From JAXGTO01 sp040774885 (GTDB taxonomy: Bacteria; Actinomycetota; Coriobacteriia; Coriobacteriales; Eggerthellaceae): a stretch of 47,022 nucleotides of DNA. The first letter of the stretch is position 1, and each line of letters begins with the position of its first letter. Made by a program: the position numbers and the translations under genes. Below the pieces are notes generated by a model that was given only the letters and a program-made list of their open reading frames with translations, did not search any database and was not told where the DNA came from. Positions 34,209 through 43,790 of the stretch are shown one piece after another. Where the stretch lies: positions 1 through 47,022 of the forward strand of contig JAXGTO010000019.1 in the NCBI GenBank assembly GCA_040774885.1, read 5' to 3'.

Positions 34209-35453
34209 CTAGACCTTCTTCGCCTCGCCCGATTTTCCAGGAGCCTTCTTCTTGGCGCGGCGATATGCCGGGCATCGGTAATCATGCGCTTCAGCCTCTG
34301 CCGCCAGTTCTTCCACCCAATCATCAAGCGGCAAAGCGCGTTCTGCTTCAACGACCGTATCAAGATGCGCATGCGTCTCAGGGTTGCGCGGCATGAACAA
34401 CGTGCAGCAGTCCGGCGCATCCTGACTTGAAATCTCGAAGGTACCCAGCTGCTGGGCCTGAGCGATGATCTCTTGCTTGTCCGTGCCGATCAGCGGGCGG
34501 AAGACGGGCATGTTCACCGAAGCGTCGGTGACCGCGATGTTGTCAAGCGTTTGGCTGGCAACCTGGCCCAAGCTCTCACCTGTTACCAGAGCTTTTGCGT
34601 GTTCCATGCGCGCTAAGCGTTCGGCAACGCGGAACATCAAACGACGGTAGATGATCACGCGGAGTTCCGGCGGAACAGCTGCAGCGATCGATCGCTGGCA
34701 ATCACCGAAGGGAACCACGAACAGGCGGGCGATGCATCCGGTGCGCTCAAGCACATGGCAGATGTCATCGGCCAGATATTCGCTGGTGTCGGCCGTTTGG
34801 GGACGACCGCTGAAGTGAACGCCGATGCAAACGGCGCCACGGCGGGCAAGTCGCCAAGCGGCCACAGGCGAATCGATGCCGCTGGACAGCAGGCAAGCCA
34901 CCGTGCCACCTGTGCCCACAGGCAGTCCTCCGATACCCGGCACGCTGCGCGCATACACGTACGCCGCACCTTGGATGACCTCAACGTGCACCACTGCATC
35001 GGGATTCTTCATCTTTACGGTCTTTTGCGGAAAAGCATCGCAAAGAGCCGAACCGACCAGCTGATTGAGCTGCATGGAGTCAATGGGGAAATCGGTGTGG
35101 TTGCGGCGCGCGGAAACCTTGAAAGAAGAGAACTCGCACACTTCTCCGAGAGCCTGGCAGGCCGCATCATCGATAAGCTCCATTTCACGGTCGGCGATGA
35201 ATCCGCACGATACCCGGGCAACGCCGGGAATCCCCGCGATGGCATCGGCAATACGGCAGGCTTCATCATGGGTTGTCCCCTCTTTGATGAACACGAGCAG
35301 CCGTCCGGAAATTCGACGTATGGTGACGATGGGCATGGCGCAAAGATGCGCCTCCAGATTCTTGAGAAGGCGCATCTCGAATGAAGAGCGATTATGGCCC
35401 TTCAGGCCGATTTCGTGGTAATGGACCAGGCAGATCCGCTGGTATTCCTGCAT
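34209..35453 (-). CDS. thiI: tRNA 4-thiouridine synthetase ThiI, without rhodanese domain
   Basis: Adenylates U8 of tRNA for thiolation and may supply sulfur for thiamin. The 414 residues comprise an N-terminal ferredoxin-like region, a THUMP domain (about 60-170, SFKVSARRNHTDFPIDSMQLN) and the PP-loop ATPase (CLLSSGIDSPVAAW, motif 190-195; VTGESLGQVASQTLDNI; DCCTLFMPRNPETHA). The C-terminal rhodanese domain of E. coli ThiI is absent, as in Bacillus, where a dedicated cysteine desulfurase gives sulfur. It is the last gene of the mihF-gmk-rpoZ set, 13 bases after rpoZ. Confidence 0.94.
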   Translation of the reverse strand: MQEYQRICLVHYHEIGLKGHNRSSFEMRLLKNLEAHLCAMPIVTIRRISGRLLVFIKEGTTHDEACRIADAIAGIPGVARVSCGFIADREMELIDDAACQALGEVCEFSSFKVSARRNHTDFPIDSMQLNQLVGSALCDAFPQKTVKMKNPDAVVHVEVIQGAAYVYARSVPGIGGLPVGTGGTVACLLSSGIDSPVAAWRLARRGAVCIGVHFSGRPQTADTSEYLADDICHVLERTGCIARLFVVPFGDCQRSIAAAVPPELRVIIYRRLMFRVAERLARMEHAKALVTGESLGQVASQTLDNIAVTDASVNMPVFRPLIGTDKQEIIAQAQQLGTFEISSQDAPDCCTLFMPRNPETHAHLDTVVEAERALPLDDWVEELAAEAEAHDYRCPAYRRAKKKAPGKSGEAKKV

Positions 35454-35466
35454 TCGCGCAGAAAGC

Positions 35467-35727
35467 CTAGTGGCTGGCAGCGTCGATGCTGGTGGGATCG
35501 AAGCTCACTTCGTCGCGAGCGATCTCGTCGAAAGCGATGCTCAGCGGCTTCTTTTCGGCAGCTCGGGCGATTTCGACGGCAGTCTGCAGCTGAATGGCAC
35601 GATCGCGCTGACCACGCATCATATCGTTGATGTCATGGGCACGATGGCTGGCGACGGAGCACAGCAAGAATCGGTCGTTCTCCGTTTTGTTGAGCAAGGT
35701 TTCGATTTTAGGTTCGATGAGACTCAT
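35467..35727 (-). CDS. rpoZ: DNA-directed RNA polymerase omega subunit
   Basis: Small subunit that helps assemble beta-prime. The 86 residues start MSLIEPKIETLLNKTENDRF and contain LCSVASHRAHDINDMMRGQ, the omega core (usual form YxLVxxAAKRARQI), and IAFDEIARDEV. An ATG at 35763 overlapping gmk is the other possible start, but the family begins at this one. Gene order gmk-rpoZ is universal enough to support the call. Confidence 0.92.
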   Translation of the reverse strand: MSLIEPKIETLLNKTENDRFLLCSVASHRAHDINDMMRGQRDRAIQLQTAVEIARAAEKKPLSIAFDEIARDEVSFDPTSIDAASH

Positions 35728-35743
35728 ATGCGCTGTCGTTCCT

Positions 35744-36310
35744 TCATTCGTCGGCTTTTGCATTGACGTACGCCACCAGTTCGTCGGTGGCATTGTCCAG
35801 ATTGTCGTTCACAAGCCGTATATCATACTCCATTTTGCGGGAAAGCTCCACTCGAGCCACTTCCATCCGTTTTTCTATCACATCCTGCGGCTCAGTGCCA
35901 CGCGATTGCAAACGACGTTCGAGTTCTTCCAAGCTCGGGGGCTCGATGAAAACAAGATGCGCTTGCGGCATGAGCGTGCGAATCTGAAGGGCACCTTGCA
36001 CATCGATTTCCAAGATTACCTGGTCCCCTGCCGCAATATGCTCTTCTACAGCAGAACGAGGCGTGCCGTAACTGCCCGAATGGACATGGGCCCACTCCAA
36101 AAAGCCACCCTGTTCTGCAAGGTTGCAGAACGAAGAGTCGTCCATGAAAAAATAGTGAATGCCATCGATCTCGCCCGGACGGGGCTTGCGCGTCGTGGCT
36201 GAAACGGACACCCAAGCATCGGGTACTCGCTGCAGCAAACGGGCCACCAGCGTGCCCTTGCCGGCACCTGATGGCCCAGATATCACGAACAAATTGCCGT
36301 GACGACCCAC
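35744..36310 (-). CDS. gmk: Guanylate kinase
   Basis: Phosphorylates GMP to GDP. In 188 residues: VISGPSGAGKGTLVARLL (P-loop, about 9-26), SVSATTRKPRPGEIDGIHYFF with GMP contacts, FLEWAHVHSGSYGTP, ILEIDVQGALQIR and FIEPPSLEELERRL. Lies 3 bases after mihF and 16 before rpoZ. Confidence 0.97.
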   Translation of the reverse strand: MGRHGNLFVISGPSGAGKGTLVARLLQRVPDAWVSVSATTRKPRPGEIDGIHYFFMDDSSFCNLAEQGGFLEWAHVHSGSYGTPRSAVEEHIAAGDQVILEIDVQGALQIRTLMPQAHLVFIEPPSLEELERRLQSRGTEPQDVIEKRMEVARVELSRKMEYDIRLVNDNLDNATDELVAYVNAKADE

Positions 36311-36313
36311 AGA

Positions 36314-36622
36314 CTAGCCCAAACGCTCGAGCAGAGCAGCCTGCTGACGCTCACCCAATCCTTTGAGACGACGGCTCTCCGCAATATGAAGTTCCGCCAT
36401 AACCTTTTCAGCCTTTGCCTTGCCGTAGCCCGGAAGCGTCTCGATGAGAGTGGAAACCTTCATACGGCCAACCACCGGGTCATCTTTCATGCCGAGGACC
36501 TTCTTCAGGGACAGTTTCCCGCTTTTGAGATCCTCGCGCACCTGGGCGCGCTTCATACGAGCAGCCTTGGCTTTCTCGAGAGCGGCTTTGCGCTCCTCTG
36601 CAGACAACTGGGGAATAGCCAT
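36314..36622 (-). CDS. mihF: Actinobacterial integration host factor MihF
   Basis: Small DNA-binding protein of the actinobacterial IHF type (unrelated to the HU/IHF fold), needed for nucleoid organisation and first found as a factor for phage L5 integration. The 102 residues are highly basic and show LSAEERKAALEKAKAARMKRAQVREDLK (core SAEERKAALEKA), the helix-two-turn-helix part with RMKVSTLIETLPGYGKAKAEKVMAEL and IAESRRLKGLGERQ. AAAAGGAG lies 8 bases before the ATG. It heads the set mihF-gmk-rpoZ-thiI with its own promoter. The presence of this family is the strongest hint to Actinobacteria. Confidence 0.93.
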   Translation of the reverse strand: MAIPQLSAEERKAALEKAKAARMKRAQVREDLKSGKLSLKKVLGMKDDPVVGRMKVSTLIETLPGYGKAKAEKVMAELHIAESRRLKGLGERQQAALLERLG

Positions 36623-36670
36623 AACCAGTATCTCCTTTTCTCCCTACGCATATTGAATGCCATTGGCCTG

Positions 36671-36699
36671 ATTGTAGTACGAACTTTCGCAACTGACCA
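36671..36699 (-). promoter_or_regulatory. Promoter of mihF-gmk-rpoZ-thiI
   Basis: On the minus strand TGGTCA (36694-36699; 4 of 6), 17 bases, TACAAT (36671-36676; 5 of 6). The leader would be about 40 nt, ending in AAAAGGAG before mihF. The 141-base gap also holds GCCCATGGGC (36731-36740 region) but no clear T-rich terminator for pyrF. Confidence 0.6.
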
Positions 36700-36763
36700 G
36701 CCTTGACACAACGAAGTCTTCACAAACAACGCCCATGGGCCACAGCGAACACGCTCTTGGCGA

Positions 36764-37489
36764 TCAAATTTCTGAAATGATGTCCTCAAGAGCCCGGCGA
36801 GGATCTTCCGCCTGGGTGATGGGACGGCCGATGACCAAATGGCTTGCACCTGCGGCGAAGGCCTTGGCCGGAGTGGCAATGCGGCTTTGGTCCCCCACAT
36901 CGGATCCTGCCGGGCGAACGCCCGGGGTCACGATGAAGGCGGAAGGGCCGAGTTCGCGGCGCAATTCGGCAGCCTCTTGCGGAGAAGCGACCACACCGGA
37001 CAATCCGGCACCAACGGCCTGGCGAGCCAGCGAAACCACCTGTTCGGCAACGGTTCGCTCAACACCGGTCTGCTCCAACGCGGCCTGATCCATGCTGGTG
37101 AGCACGGTGATGCCGAGCGTTACGGGTTCGACGAGACCGGCACTGCGGGCAGCTTCAACCGCCCCTTCGCGAGCCGCGCGCATCATCTCGGCACCGCCCA
37201 CGGCATGCATGGTGAGCATGTCGGCACCGCTTCTGACCGCAGCATCGGCGGCTCCTCGCACCTGATGGGGAATATCATGAAACTTGAGATCGAGGAACAC
37301 CTTGAAGCCGCGCTTTTTCAAAGCGTCTACGATGGCAGGGCCCTCGGAATAGTACAAGGTCATACCGACCTTCATCCAGGCGGCGGTTCCCTCGAGCATA
37401 TCCGCAAGCTGCAAAGCGCGGTCGCGATCGCAATCGAGCGCGACGATGATGCGCTCACGCGCAGGGATGGTATCGAATTCACTTAGCAC
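36764..37489 (-). CDS. pyrF: Orotidine 5'-phosphate decarboxylase
   Basis: Last step of UMP synthesis. The 241 residues show IIVALDCDRDRALQLAD, the catalytic DLKFHDIPHQV (D-K-H-D), MLTMHAVGG, TVLTSMDQAAL, VASPQEAAEL, VTPGVRPAGSDVGDQSRIATPAKAFAAG and LVIGRPITQAEDP. It belongs to the short bacterial group I. The ATG overlaps the end of pyrD. It is the last gene of the pyr operon; pyrE is not in the window. Confidence 0.97.
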   Translation of the reverse strand: MLSEFDTIPARERIIVALDCDRDRALQLADMLEGTAAWMKVGMTLYYSEGPAIVDALKKRGFKVFLDLKFHDIPHQVRGAADAAVRSGADMLTMHAVGGAEMMRAAREGAVEAARSAGLVEPVTLGITVLTSMDQAALEQTGVERTVAEQVVSLARQAVGAGLSGVVASPQEAAELRRELGPSAFIVTPGVRPAGSDVGDQSRIATPAKAFAAGASHLVIGRPITQAEDPRRALEDIISEI

Positions 37490-38403
37490 AGCAATCCTCC
37501 TACCAAATCATTCACATCATCCACGCCCTGCTCGATGCAGTAAGCGCGAATGCCCTCCACAACACGTGCGGTAGCCGTTGGATCCATGAAATTGGCGGTA
37601 CCCACGGCGACGGCCGTGGCACCGCACAGCATGAACTCAATCGCATCGGTCCCGTCCATGATACCGCCCATACCCAGCACCGGCACGTCAACCGCCTGCG
37701 AAACCTGCCATACCATGCGCAACGCCACCGGTTTGACAGCGGGGCCGGAAAGGCCGCCGACAACGCGCGCCAAAGCCGGCTTGCGCGAACGAGCATCAAC
37801 CGCCATACCAAGCAACGTATTGATGAGGCTGATGGCATCGGCACCGGCATCTTGGGCGGCTTTGGCGATTTCGACCACGTCGGTGACGTTGGGCGAGAGC
37901 TTGACGATCATCGGCTTTGATGTGGCATCTCGGCACATGGAAACGACTTTTTGAACGCTGGGAACATGCGTGCCCAGCGTCATGCCGCCGGCATCCACAT
38001 TGGGACAGCTGATATTGATTTCGTAGGCATCAACCCGATTGCAATCCTCAAGTGCCTCGACAACTTGAACGTATTCATCGAAGCTATGGCCTGACACGTT
38101 CACGATGACGGAAGTATCCTTGCCCTCCAGCCAAGATAGATCCTTTTCGCGAAGCACGGCCACACCCGGGTTCTGCAAGCCTATGGAATTGAGCATGCCG
38201 CTCGGTGTTTCTGCGATGCGCGGGCTGTCGTTGCCTTCCCACCCATTCAGGGAAACGCCCTTGGTGGTGACGGCTCCCAGGGTTTCGACGGGAACGAAAT
38301 CGTTGTACTCGCGTCCGGCGGCAAACGTCCCCGATGCCACCGTCACGGGATTCTTCATGGACAGACCGCCCAGATCGACGGCCATCGAAACTTCCTGCAC
38401 CAT
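37483..38403 (-). CDS. pyrD: Dihydroorotate dehydrogenase B (NAD+), catalytic subunit
   Basis: Class 1B FMN enzyme that oxidises dihydroorotate with NAD through PyrK. The 306 residues contain GLSMKNPVTVASGTFAAG, NSIGLQNPGV, the catalytic-Cys loop NISCPNVDAGG, VKLSPNVTDV, SLINTLLGMAVD, GGLSGPAVKPVALRMV and GMGGIMDGTDAIEFML. The ATG at 38403 shares bases with the pyrK stop (TGATG), as expected for the two-subunit enzyme. Confidence 0.96.
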   Translation of the reverse strand: MVQEVSMAVDLGGLSMKNPVTVASGTFAAGREYNDFVPVETLGAVTTKGVSLNGWEGNDSPRIAETPSGMLNSIGLQNPGVAVLREKDLSWLEGKDTSVIVNVSGHSFDEYVQVVEALEDCNRVDAYEINISCPNVDAGGMTLGTHVPSVQKVVSMCRDATSKPMIVKLSPNVTDVVEIAKAAQDAGADAISLINTLLGMAVDARSRKPALARVVGGLSGPAVKPVALRMVWQVSQAVDVPVLGMGGIMDGTDAIEFMLCGATAVAVGTANFMDPTATARVVEGIRAYCIEQGVDDVNDLVGGLLC

Positions 38404-39179
38404 CACCACACCACCTCTTCTGCGTTGAAGACAGGTCCATCGACGCAGGCACGCTTCTTTCCTTCGACCGTATCGACCACGCAAGACAGGCACGCTCCGA
38501 TGCCGCAGGCCATCCTGCGCTCAAGGGAAACCTGAAGGGCAACTCCGGACTTTTGCGCCATTTGAGCCACGATGCGCATCAACGGCTCGGGGCCGCAGCA
38601 TGCCATGGCATCGATAGGTGAAGAATCGAGCACCTCTTGCGCCGGCGCCGTGCAAAACCCTGCATGCCCCAAAGATCCGTCATCGGTGGCGATGATGGGG
38701 TCGCAGCCCAAAAGCTCGCGGTAGGCATCACGGCACACAAGGGCATCGGCACTCTGTGCGCCCATGACGACCTTGACATCCACCCCTTGCTCGACCAAAG
38801 CGCGAGCATGAAGATACAGCGGCGCGGCACCCACACCGCCGGCAACCAGCAAAGCATGCCGCGAGTCAGGATCAACTTGCCATCCATAACCAATGGGACC
38901 GATCATCTCGACCTCTTCGCCGGCAGCAAGGCCCGCCATGCGATCGCTGCCGAAGCCGACAACCTGGTACAGGATCTCAACGGTGGATTCGCCTGTGCGA
39001 AACACCGAAAAAGGCCGCCTGAGAATATGATCTTCCATGCCGGGAATCTTCATGTGGACGAACTGCCCTGGAAGCAGTCGAGAGCAGATAACGGGAGCAT
39101 CGATCACCATGATGAACAGGCGCGGTCCAACGCATTCGTTGGATACGACAGTCCCCGTTTCGTTGACGAGTCCGGTCAC
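38403..39179 (-). CDS. pyrK: Dihydroorotate dehydrogenase B, electron transfer subunit
   Basis: FAD and 2Fe-2S subunit that passes electrons from PyrD to NAD. The 258 residues have an FNR-like FAD domain (ILRRPFSVF), an NAD domain (LLVAGGVGAAPLYLHARALV, MACCGPEPLM) and the C-terminal cluster loop with ACGIGACLSC and a fourth Cys in KKRACVDGP. It overlaps carB by 4 bases and pyrD by 1. Confidence 0.95.
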   Translation of the reverse strand: MTGLVNETGTVVSNECVGPRLFIMVIDAPVICSRLLPGQFVHMKIPGMEDHILRRPFSVFRTGESTVEILYQVVGFGSDRMAGLAAGEEVEMIGPIGYGWQVDPDSRHALLVAGGVGAAPLYLHARALVEQGVDVKVVMGAQSADALVCRDAYRELLGCDPIIATDDGSLGHAGFCTAPAQEVLDSSPIDAMACCGPEPLMRIVAQMAQKSGVALQVSLERRMACGIGACLSCVVDTVEGKKRACVDGPVFNAEEVVW

Positions 39180-42100
39180 GAATCAACCCTTTCTTCGATG
39201 GCCGTCTGCGGAAGATCTTGCAGCGCGACCACATCCAAACCGACGGTGCGCATGGTTTCCATGGCGGAAACCATCGCTTGGGCACCGGCCATGGTGGTGA
39301 TGTGCATGACGCCATGGGACACCGCCTCGCGACGAAGCACATAACCGTCATCGCGGGTTTCATGGCCCAGGGGCGTGTTCACCATGAACACGATATCGCC
39401 TTGGGCAATCATATCGCGGATAGTGCTGCTGCCCTCATGGATTTTTCCGACTTCGCGCACAGGAACGCCGACGGCGCGCAGCACCTGAGCCGTGCCGGAG
39501 GTAGCCACGATGTCGAACCCAAGACGGACGATGTCGCGAGCCAGAGCCGGAATGGCGCGCTTGTCCCTATCGCATACCGAAATGAAGACCGTTCCTTCTT
39601 CCGGCATTTCGTACGGAATGGCCAGCTGCGTTTTGGCATAAGCCGCCGGGAACGTCGAAGCGACGCCCATGACTTCGCCCGTGCTCTTCATCTCGGGCCC
39701 GAGCACCACGTCGGCACCGGGAAAACGCCCGAACGGCATGACCGCCTCTTTGACGCTGTAGTGGTCCAGACGACGTTCATCGTCGGGCAGCCCCAGACTG
39801 TCGATAGAGGCGCCGGCCATGATGAGCGCCGCGCATTTTGCCAACGGCACGCCCGTGGCCTTGGAAGCGAAAGGAACGGTTCGGCTGGCGCGCGGATTGG
39901 CCTCGATGACGTAGATCATCTCGTCTTTGATGGCAAACTGGATGTTGATGATTCCCACCACGCCCAGACGCAAAGCAAGCGAGCGCGTAATAGCGCGCAG
40001 ACGGCTGACGATAGCCTCCGACAAAGCGAAAGGAGGCGTGCAGCAGGCGCTGTCACCCGAATGGATGCCGGCCATCTCTATATGCTCCAGCACGCCGCCG
40101 ACATACACCTTTTCCCCATCGCACAAAGCATCGACATCGCATTCCACCGCGCCTTCCAAGAAGCGGTCGAGATACACCGGATGGTCGGGGGAAATCTTTG
40201 CGGCGCGTTCCATGAAGCGCTCGAGTTGGGCGGCATCGTAGACGATTCCCATGCCACGACCACCGAGCACATAACTGGGCCGTACCAAGAGCGGGTAACC
40301 GATATCGTCGGCCACCGCACGTGCTTCAGCACCATCCGACGCCCGGCCAGCACGCGGATAGGCGATATCGAGCTCATCGAGGATGGCACTGAACCGCTCA
40401 CGGTCTTCAGCCAGATCGATTGCTTCGGGCTGCGTGCCCAAGATGGGAACGCCGGCATCCTGGAGGGCGGCGGCAAGTTTGAGCGGAGTCTGCCCGCCCA
40501 GCGTGACAATGACGCCGTCAGGTTGCTCGACGTCGATGATGTCCATGACGTCTTCAAAGGTCAGGGGTTCGAAATAGAGTTTGTCGGAGGTGTCGTAATC
40601 GGTGGACACGGTTTCGGGATTACAGTTGACCATGATGGTCTGATAGCCGGCCCTGTGCAATGCATAGCTGGCATGGACGCAGCAGTAATCGAACTCGATG
40701 CCCTGTCCGATGCGGTTCGGCCCGGCACCCAAAATCATCACGCGTTTGCTCGAGCCGGGTTCGATCTCGGTCTCGGCGGCATCGTAGGTCTTGTAATGGT
40801 ACTCGGTTGCACTTTGAAATTCCGCAGCACAGGTGTCGACCGTTTTGAAAGCGGGCACAACGCCCAATCCCTTGCGGTATGCGCGAACGGAGCGCTCATC
40901 AGAATCCGTCAAATAGGCAATCTGGGCATCAGATACGCCGAAGCGCTTGATAACCCGCATGGCTGGCGCATCGATCTGGTCGAGGCGCAAAGAGGCCAAG
41001 GCCTTTTGCACCGACACCATATCGGCGATCCGGCTGAGGAAGAACTCGTCTATGCCGCTTGCCGCATGGATCTCGTCGATGGTGCGGCCACGACGGAGCG
41101 CTTCGGCAACGTAGTGGATGCGTTCTTGCGTGGGACGGTGGCAAAGGCTGTCGAAGTTCTCTTCATCGAAGACCTGCCCGGGTTGGTCGCCCAAACCCAC
41201 ATGGCCGTCTTCCAAGCTGCGAACCGCCTTGCCCAGCGCCTCTTCGAAAGTACGGCCGATCGACATCACCTCGCCCACCGCTTTCATACGCGTGGTAAGG
41301 GTGTCGTCTGTTCCCTGGAACTTCTCGAAGGCGAACCGCGGCATCTTGACGACGCAATAATCGATGGAGGGTTCGAAGCAGGCCGGCGTGACTTCGGTGA
41401 TATCGTTAACGATTTCATCGAGGGTGAAACCGACCGCCAACTTGGCCGCCGCCTTGGCGATGGGAAAACCCGTCGCCTTCGAAGCCAGCGCCGAAGAACG
41501 CGAAACGCGGGGGTTCATCTCGATGACGATCAAGCGGCCGTTTTCGGGGTTGAGGGCGAACTGCACGTTCGATCCACCCGTTTCAACGCCGATTTTTTCC
41601 AAGATAGCCAGGCTGGCGACGCGCATGCGTTGGTATTCGATGTCAGAAAGCGTTTGGGCGGGGGCCACCGTTATGCTGTCGCCCGTATGCACGCCCATTG
41701 GGTCGAAATTCTCGATGGAGCAAACGATGATGCCGTTTCCGGCATGGTCGCGCATCACCTCCATCTCGTATTCTTTCCACCCCTCGATGCTCTCTTCCAC
41801 CAAAACCTCGCCTGCGGCTGAAAGCTCGAGGCCCTGCGTGACGATGGTGCGAAGCTCCTCTTGGTCGTGGGCTATGCCGCCGCCGGCACCGCCCAGCGTG
41901 AAGCTCGGGCGCAAAACCACAGGGAATCCGAGGTCGGCAGCCAATGCAAGCGCATCGTCGACAGAATAGGCGTATCCGCTGCGCGCGGTTTCGATGCCCA
42001 GGTCTTCCATGGCCTCGTTGAACAGTTTGCGGTCTTCTCCCCGCTCGATGGCCGCCAGATCGCAGCCGATCATCTCGACGCCATAGGCATCGAGAACACC

Positions 42101-42415
42101 GCTTTTGGCAAGAGAGACCGCCGTGTTCAAGCCCGTTTGCCCACCGAGGGTGGGAAGCAGCGCATCCGGACGTTCACGTTCGATGATCTTGCTGACGCAA
42201 TCAGGCGTAATGGGCTCGACATAGGTGCGGGCAGCCAGCTGCGGGTCGGTCATGATGGTGGCCGGATTGCTGTTGACGAGCACAACCTCGTATCCATCTT
42301 CGGCCAGAACCTTGCAGGCTTGCGCGCCCGAATAATCGAATTCGCACGCCTGGCCTATGACGATGGGGCCGCTGCCTATGACCAAGATGGTCTTGATATC
42401 CTCACGCTTGGGCAT
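39176..42415 (-). CDS. carB: Carbamoyl-phosphate synthase large subunit
   Basis: Makes carbamoyl phosphate from bicarbonate, ammonia and two ATP. The 1079 residues are full length: two homologous halves each with an ATP-grasp domain (LVIGSGPIVIGQACEFDYSG at 11-30 in part; second half with MILGAGPNRIGQGIEFDYCC in part), the oligomerisation region in between, and a C-terminal MGS-like allosteric domain (VFISVCDRDKRAIPALARDI, FMVNTPLG) where UMP or similar effectors bind. The start overlaps the carA end by 14 bases. A long antisense open frame covers most of it and is a codon-usage shadow. Confidence 0.98.
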   Translation of the reverse strand: MPKREDIKTILVIGSGPIVIGQACEFDYSGAQACKVLAEDGYEVVLVNSNPATIMTDPQLAARTYVEPITPDCVSKIIERERPDALLPTLGGQTGLNTAVSLAKSGVLDAYGVEMIGCDLAAIERGEDRKLFNEAMEDLGIETARSGYAYSVDDALALAADLGFPVVLRPSFTLGGAGGGIAHDQEELRTIVTQGLELSAAGEVLVEESIEGWKEYEMEVMRDHAGNGIIVCSIENFDPMGVHTGDSITVAPAQTLSDIEYQRMRVASLAILEKIGVETGGSNVQFALNPENGRLIVIEMNPRVSRSSALASKATGFPIAKAAAKLAVGFTLDEIVNDITEVTPACFEPSIDYCVVKMPRFAFEKFQGTDDTLTTRMKAVGEVMSIGRTFEEALGKAVRSLEDGHVGLGDQPGQVFDEENFDSLCHRPTQERIHYVAEALRRGRTIDEIHAASGIDEFFLSRIADMVSVQKALASLRLDQIDAPAMRVIKRFGVSDAQIAYLTDSDERSVRAYRKGLGVVPAFKTVDTCAAEFQSATEYHYKTYDAAETEIEPGSSKRVMILGAGPNRIGQGIEFDYCCVHASYALHRAGYQTIMVNCNPETVSTDYDTSDKLYFEPLTFEDVMDIIDVEQPDGVIVTLGGQTPLKLAAALQDAGVPILGTQPEAIDLAEDRERFSAILDELDIAYPRAGRASDGAEARAVADDIGYPLLVRPSYVLGGRGMGIVYDAAQLERFMERAAKISPDHPVYLDRFLEGAVECDVDALCDGEKVYVGGVLEHIEMAGIHSGDSACCTPPFALSEAIVSRLRAITRSLALRLGVVGIINIQFAIKDEMIYVIEANPRASRTVPFASKATGVPLAKCAALIMAGASIDSLGLPDDERRLDHYSVKEAVMPFGRFPGADVVLGPEMKSTGEVMGVASTFPAAYAKTQLAIPYEMPEEGTVFISVCDRDKRAIPALARDIVRLGFDIVATSGTAQVLRAVGVPVREVGKIHEGSSTIRDMIAQGDIVFMVNTPLGHETRDDGYVLRREAVSHGVMHITTMAGAQAMVSAMETMRTVGLDVVALQDLPQTAIEERVDS

Positions 42416-43790
42416 GGCAGCCGCCTTCCATCGATCCGGAACCGCTGCAGGATGCGCCGAAGCGCCATTCGCCCAGACGATCGGCGCCGCTGTCTATATC
42501 GAGATAGTCTTCGCGTCCGTCCATCAAACGAGTGAACGCCGTGAAAAGATAGTGGGCATCGGTTGGTCCTGGGGAAGCTTCCGGATGGTATTGCACGCCG
42601 AATGCAGGGACATCGAGGCAGCGCACGCCTTCGCACGTGCCATCATCCAAATTGACATGGGTGAGCTGCATCCTGCCCACACGTTCGTTTTGCACCTGGG
42701 GAGCGCATCCCGCCTCGACCCAGAAGCGCAGGTCGTCTTCGTGGCCCACATGGCCGCGGCTTGCTGACGACACGAGAGGACCCAAGCTGGGGAACACGCA
42801 GCCGAATCCATGGTTTTGCGCGGTGATCTCGACGCGTCGCGTCAGAAGGTTCATGACCGGCTGGTTGCCACCTCGGTGGCCGAACTTGAGTTTTTCCATT
42901 TGGGCACCGCATGCTTTGCACAGCATCTGATGTCCCAAGCAGATTCCGAACAAGGGAACCTTGCCCAGCAGTTTTTCTACCTGCAGATACGTCTGTTCGA
43001 CGGCATCGGGGTCACCGGGGCCGTTGCTCAGAAACACGCCATCGGGCTTCATGTCCAACACCGTTTGCGCATCGGTATCCCAAGGGACCGTCGTCACGAA
43101 GCAGCCGGCACGCAGAAGACCCTCGAGAATACCGCGCTTCATACCGCAATCGTAGGCAACCACGCGATAACGCGACTCGGCTGGACGATTGAGCGCGAAA
43201 TCATGGGATTGGGGCAAGTCCCCCGATCCATGGTTTTGAATGTCCTGGCAAGAAACGCCCGGAACAAGATTCGCTCCGACGATGGAGGCGGATGCCCGCA
43301 CACGTTCAAGCAGCGAGCCCGCATCCGTCTCGATGGTCGAAATACCAGCCTTCATGGCTCCGTTGTCACGGATATGGCGCACCAAGGCCCGCGTGTCGAT
43401 TCCTTCGATGGCCACGACGCCATGTTTCACAAGATAATCGGGAAACGAGCAAGAACTGCGCCAGTTGGAAGGAGTGAAGCACATATCGCGAACCACCAGC
43501 CCGCTGAGCGCGGGAGCATCGCTTTGGGCATCGGTTTCTTCCACGCCGTAATTTCCCACCTGAGGGTACGTGAGTGCAACGATCTGACCGGCATAGGAAG
43601 GATCGGTTGCGATCTCGAGATATCCGGTGAGCGATGTATTGAAGCAGGCTTCTCCGAACACCTCGCCTGCCGCAGCGCACCCGCGACCTTCGAACATGGT
43701 ACCGTCCTCCAACACCAGAAGTGCTGGAGGACGGATGCCGGAGGCGGTTCCAGAAAGGAGGCCCTCCTCGACGCTACTCAACGATCGCAC
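42402..43790 (-). CDS. carA: Carbamoyl-phosphate synthase small (glutaminase) subunit
   Basis: Class I glutamine amidotransferase that feeds ammonia to CarB. Family blocks: ALLVLEDGTMFEG, FNTSLTGYLEIATDPSYAGQ, GVVAIEGIDTRALVRHIRD, VVAYDCGMKRGIL, FLSNGPGDPDAV, the nucleophile in FGICLGHQML, KFGHRGGNQPV, ITAQNHGFG and FGVQYHPEASPGP. The start is uncertain: no ATG stands before the conserved ALLVLEDG. GTG at 43790 (GGAG 4 bases upstream) or TTG at 43781, both overlapping the end of pyrC, keep the whole domain; the first ATG (43697, with GGAGG 8 bases upstream) would remove its first strand. The C-terminus has an extra stretch rich in Gly and Ser. Confidence 0.93.
   Translation of the reverse strand: MRSLSSVEEGLLSGTASGIRPPALLVLEDGTMFEGRGCAAAGEVFGEACFNTSLTGYLEIATDPSYAGQIVALTYPQVGNYGVEETDAQSDAPALSGLVVRDMCFTPSNWRSSCSFPDYLVKHGVVAIEGIDTRALVRHIRDNGAMKAGISTIETDAGSLLERVRASASIVGANLVPGVSCQDIQNHGSGDLPQSHDFALNRPAESRYRVVAYDCGMKRGILEGLLRAGCFVTTVPWDTDAQTVLDMKPDGVFLSNGPGDPDAVEQTYLQVEKLLGKVPLFGICLGHQMLCKACGAQMEKLKFGHRGGNQPVMNLLTRRVEITAQNHGFGCVFPSLGPLVSSASRGHVGHEDDLRFWVEAGCAPQVQNERVGRMQLTHVNLDDGTCEGVRCLDVPAFGVQYHPEASPGPTDAHYLFTAFTRLMDGREDYLDIDSGADRLGEWRFGASCSGSGSMEGGCHAQA

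Noticed and set aside
39218..41821. 867-codon open frame on the plus strand opposite carB
   Set aside because: carB on the other strand is certain by its motifs. The frame is a codon-usage shadow: its translation has no family motif.
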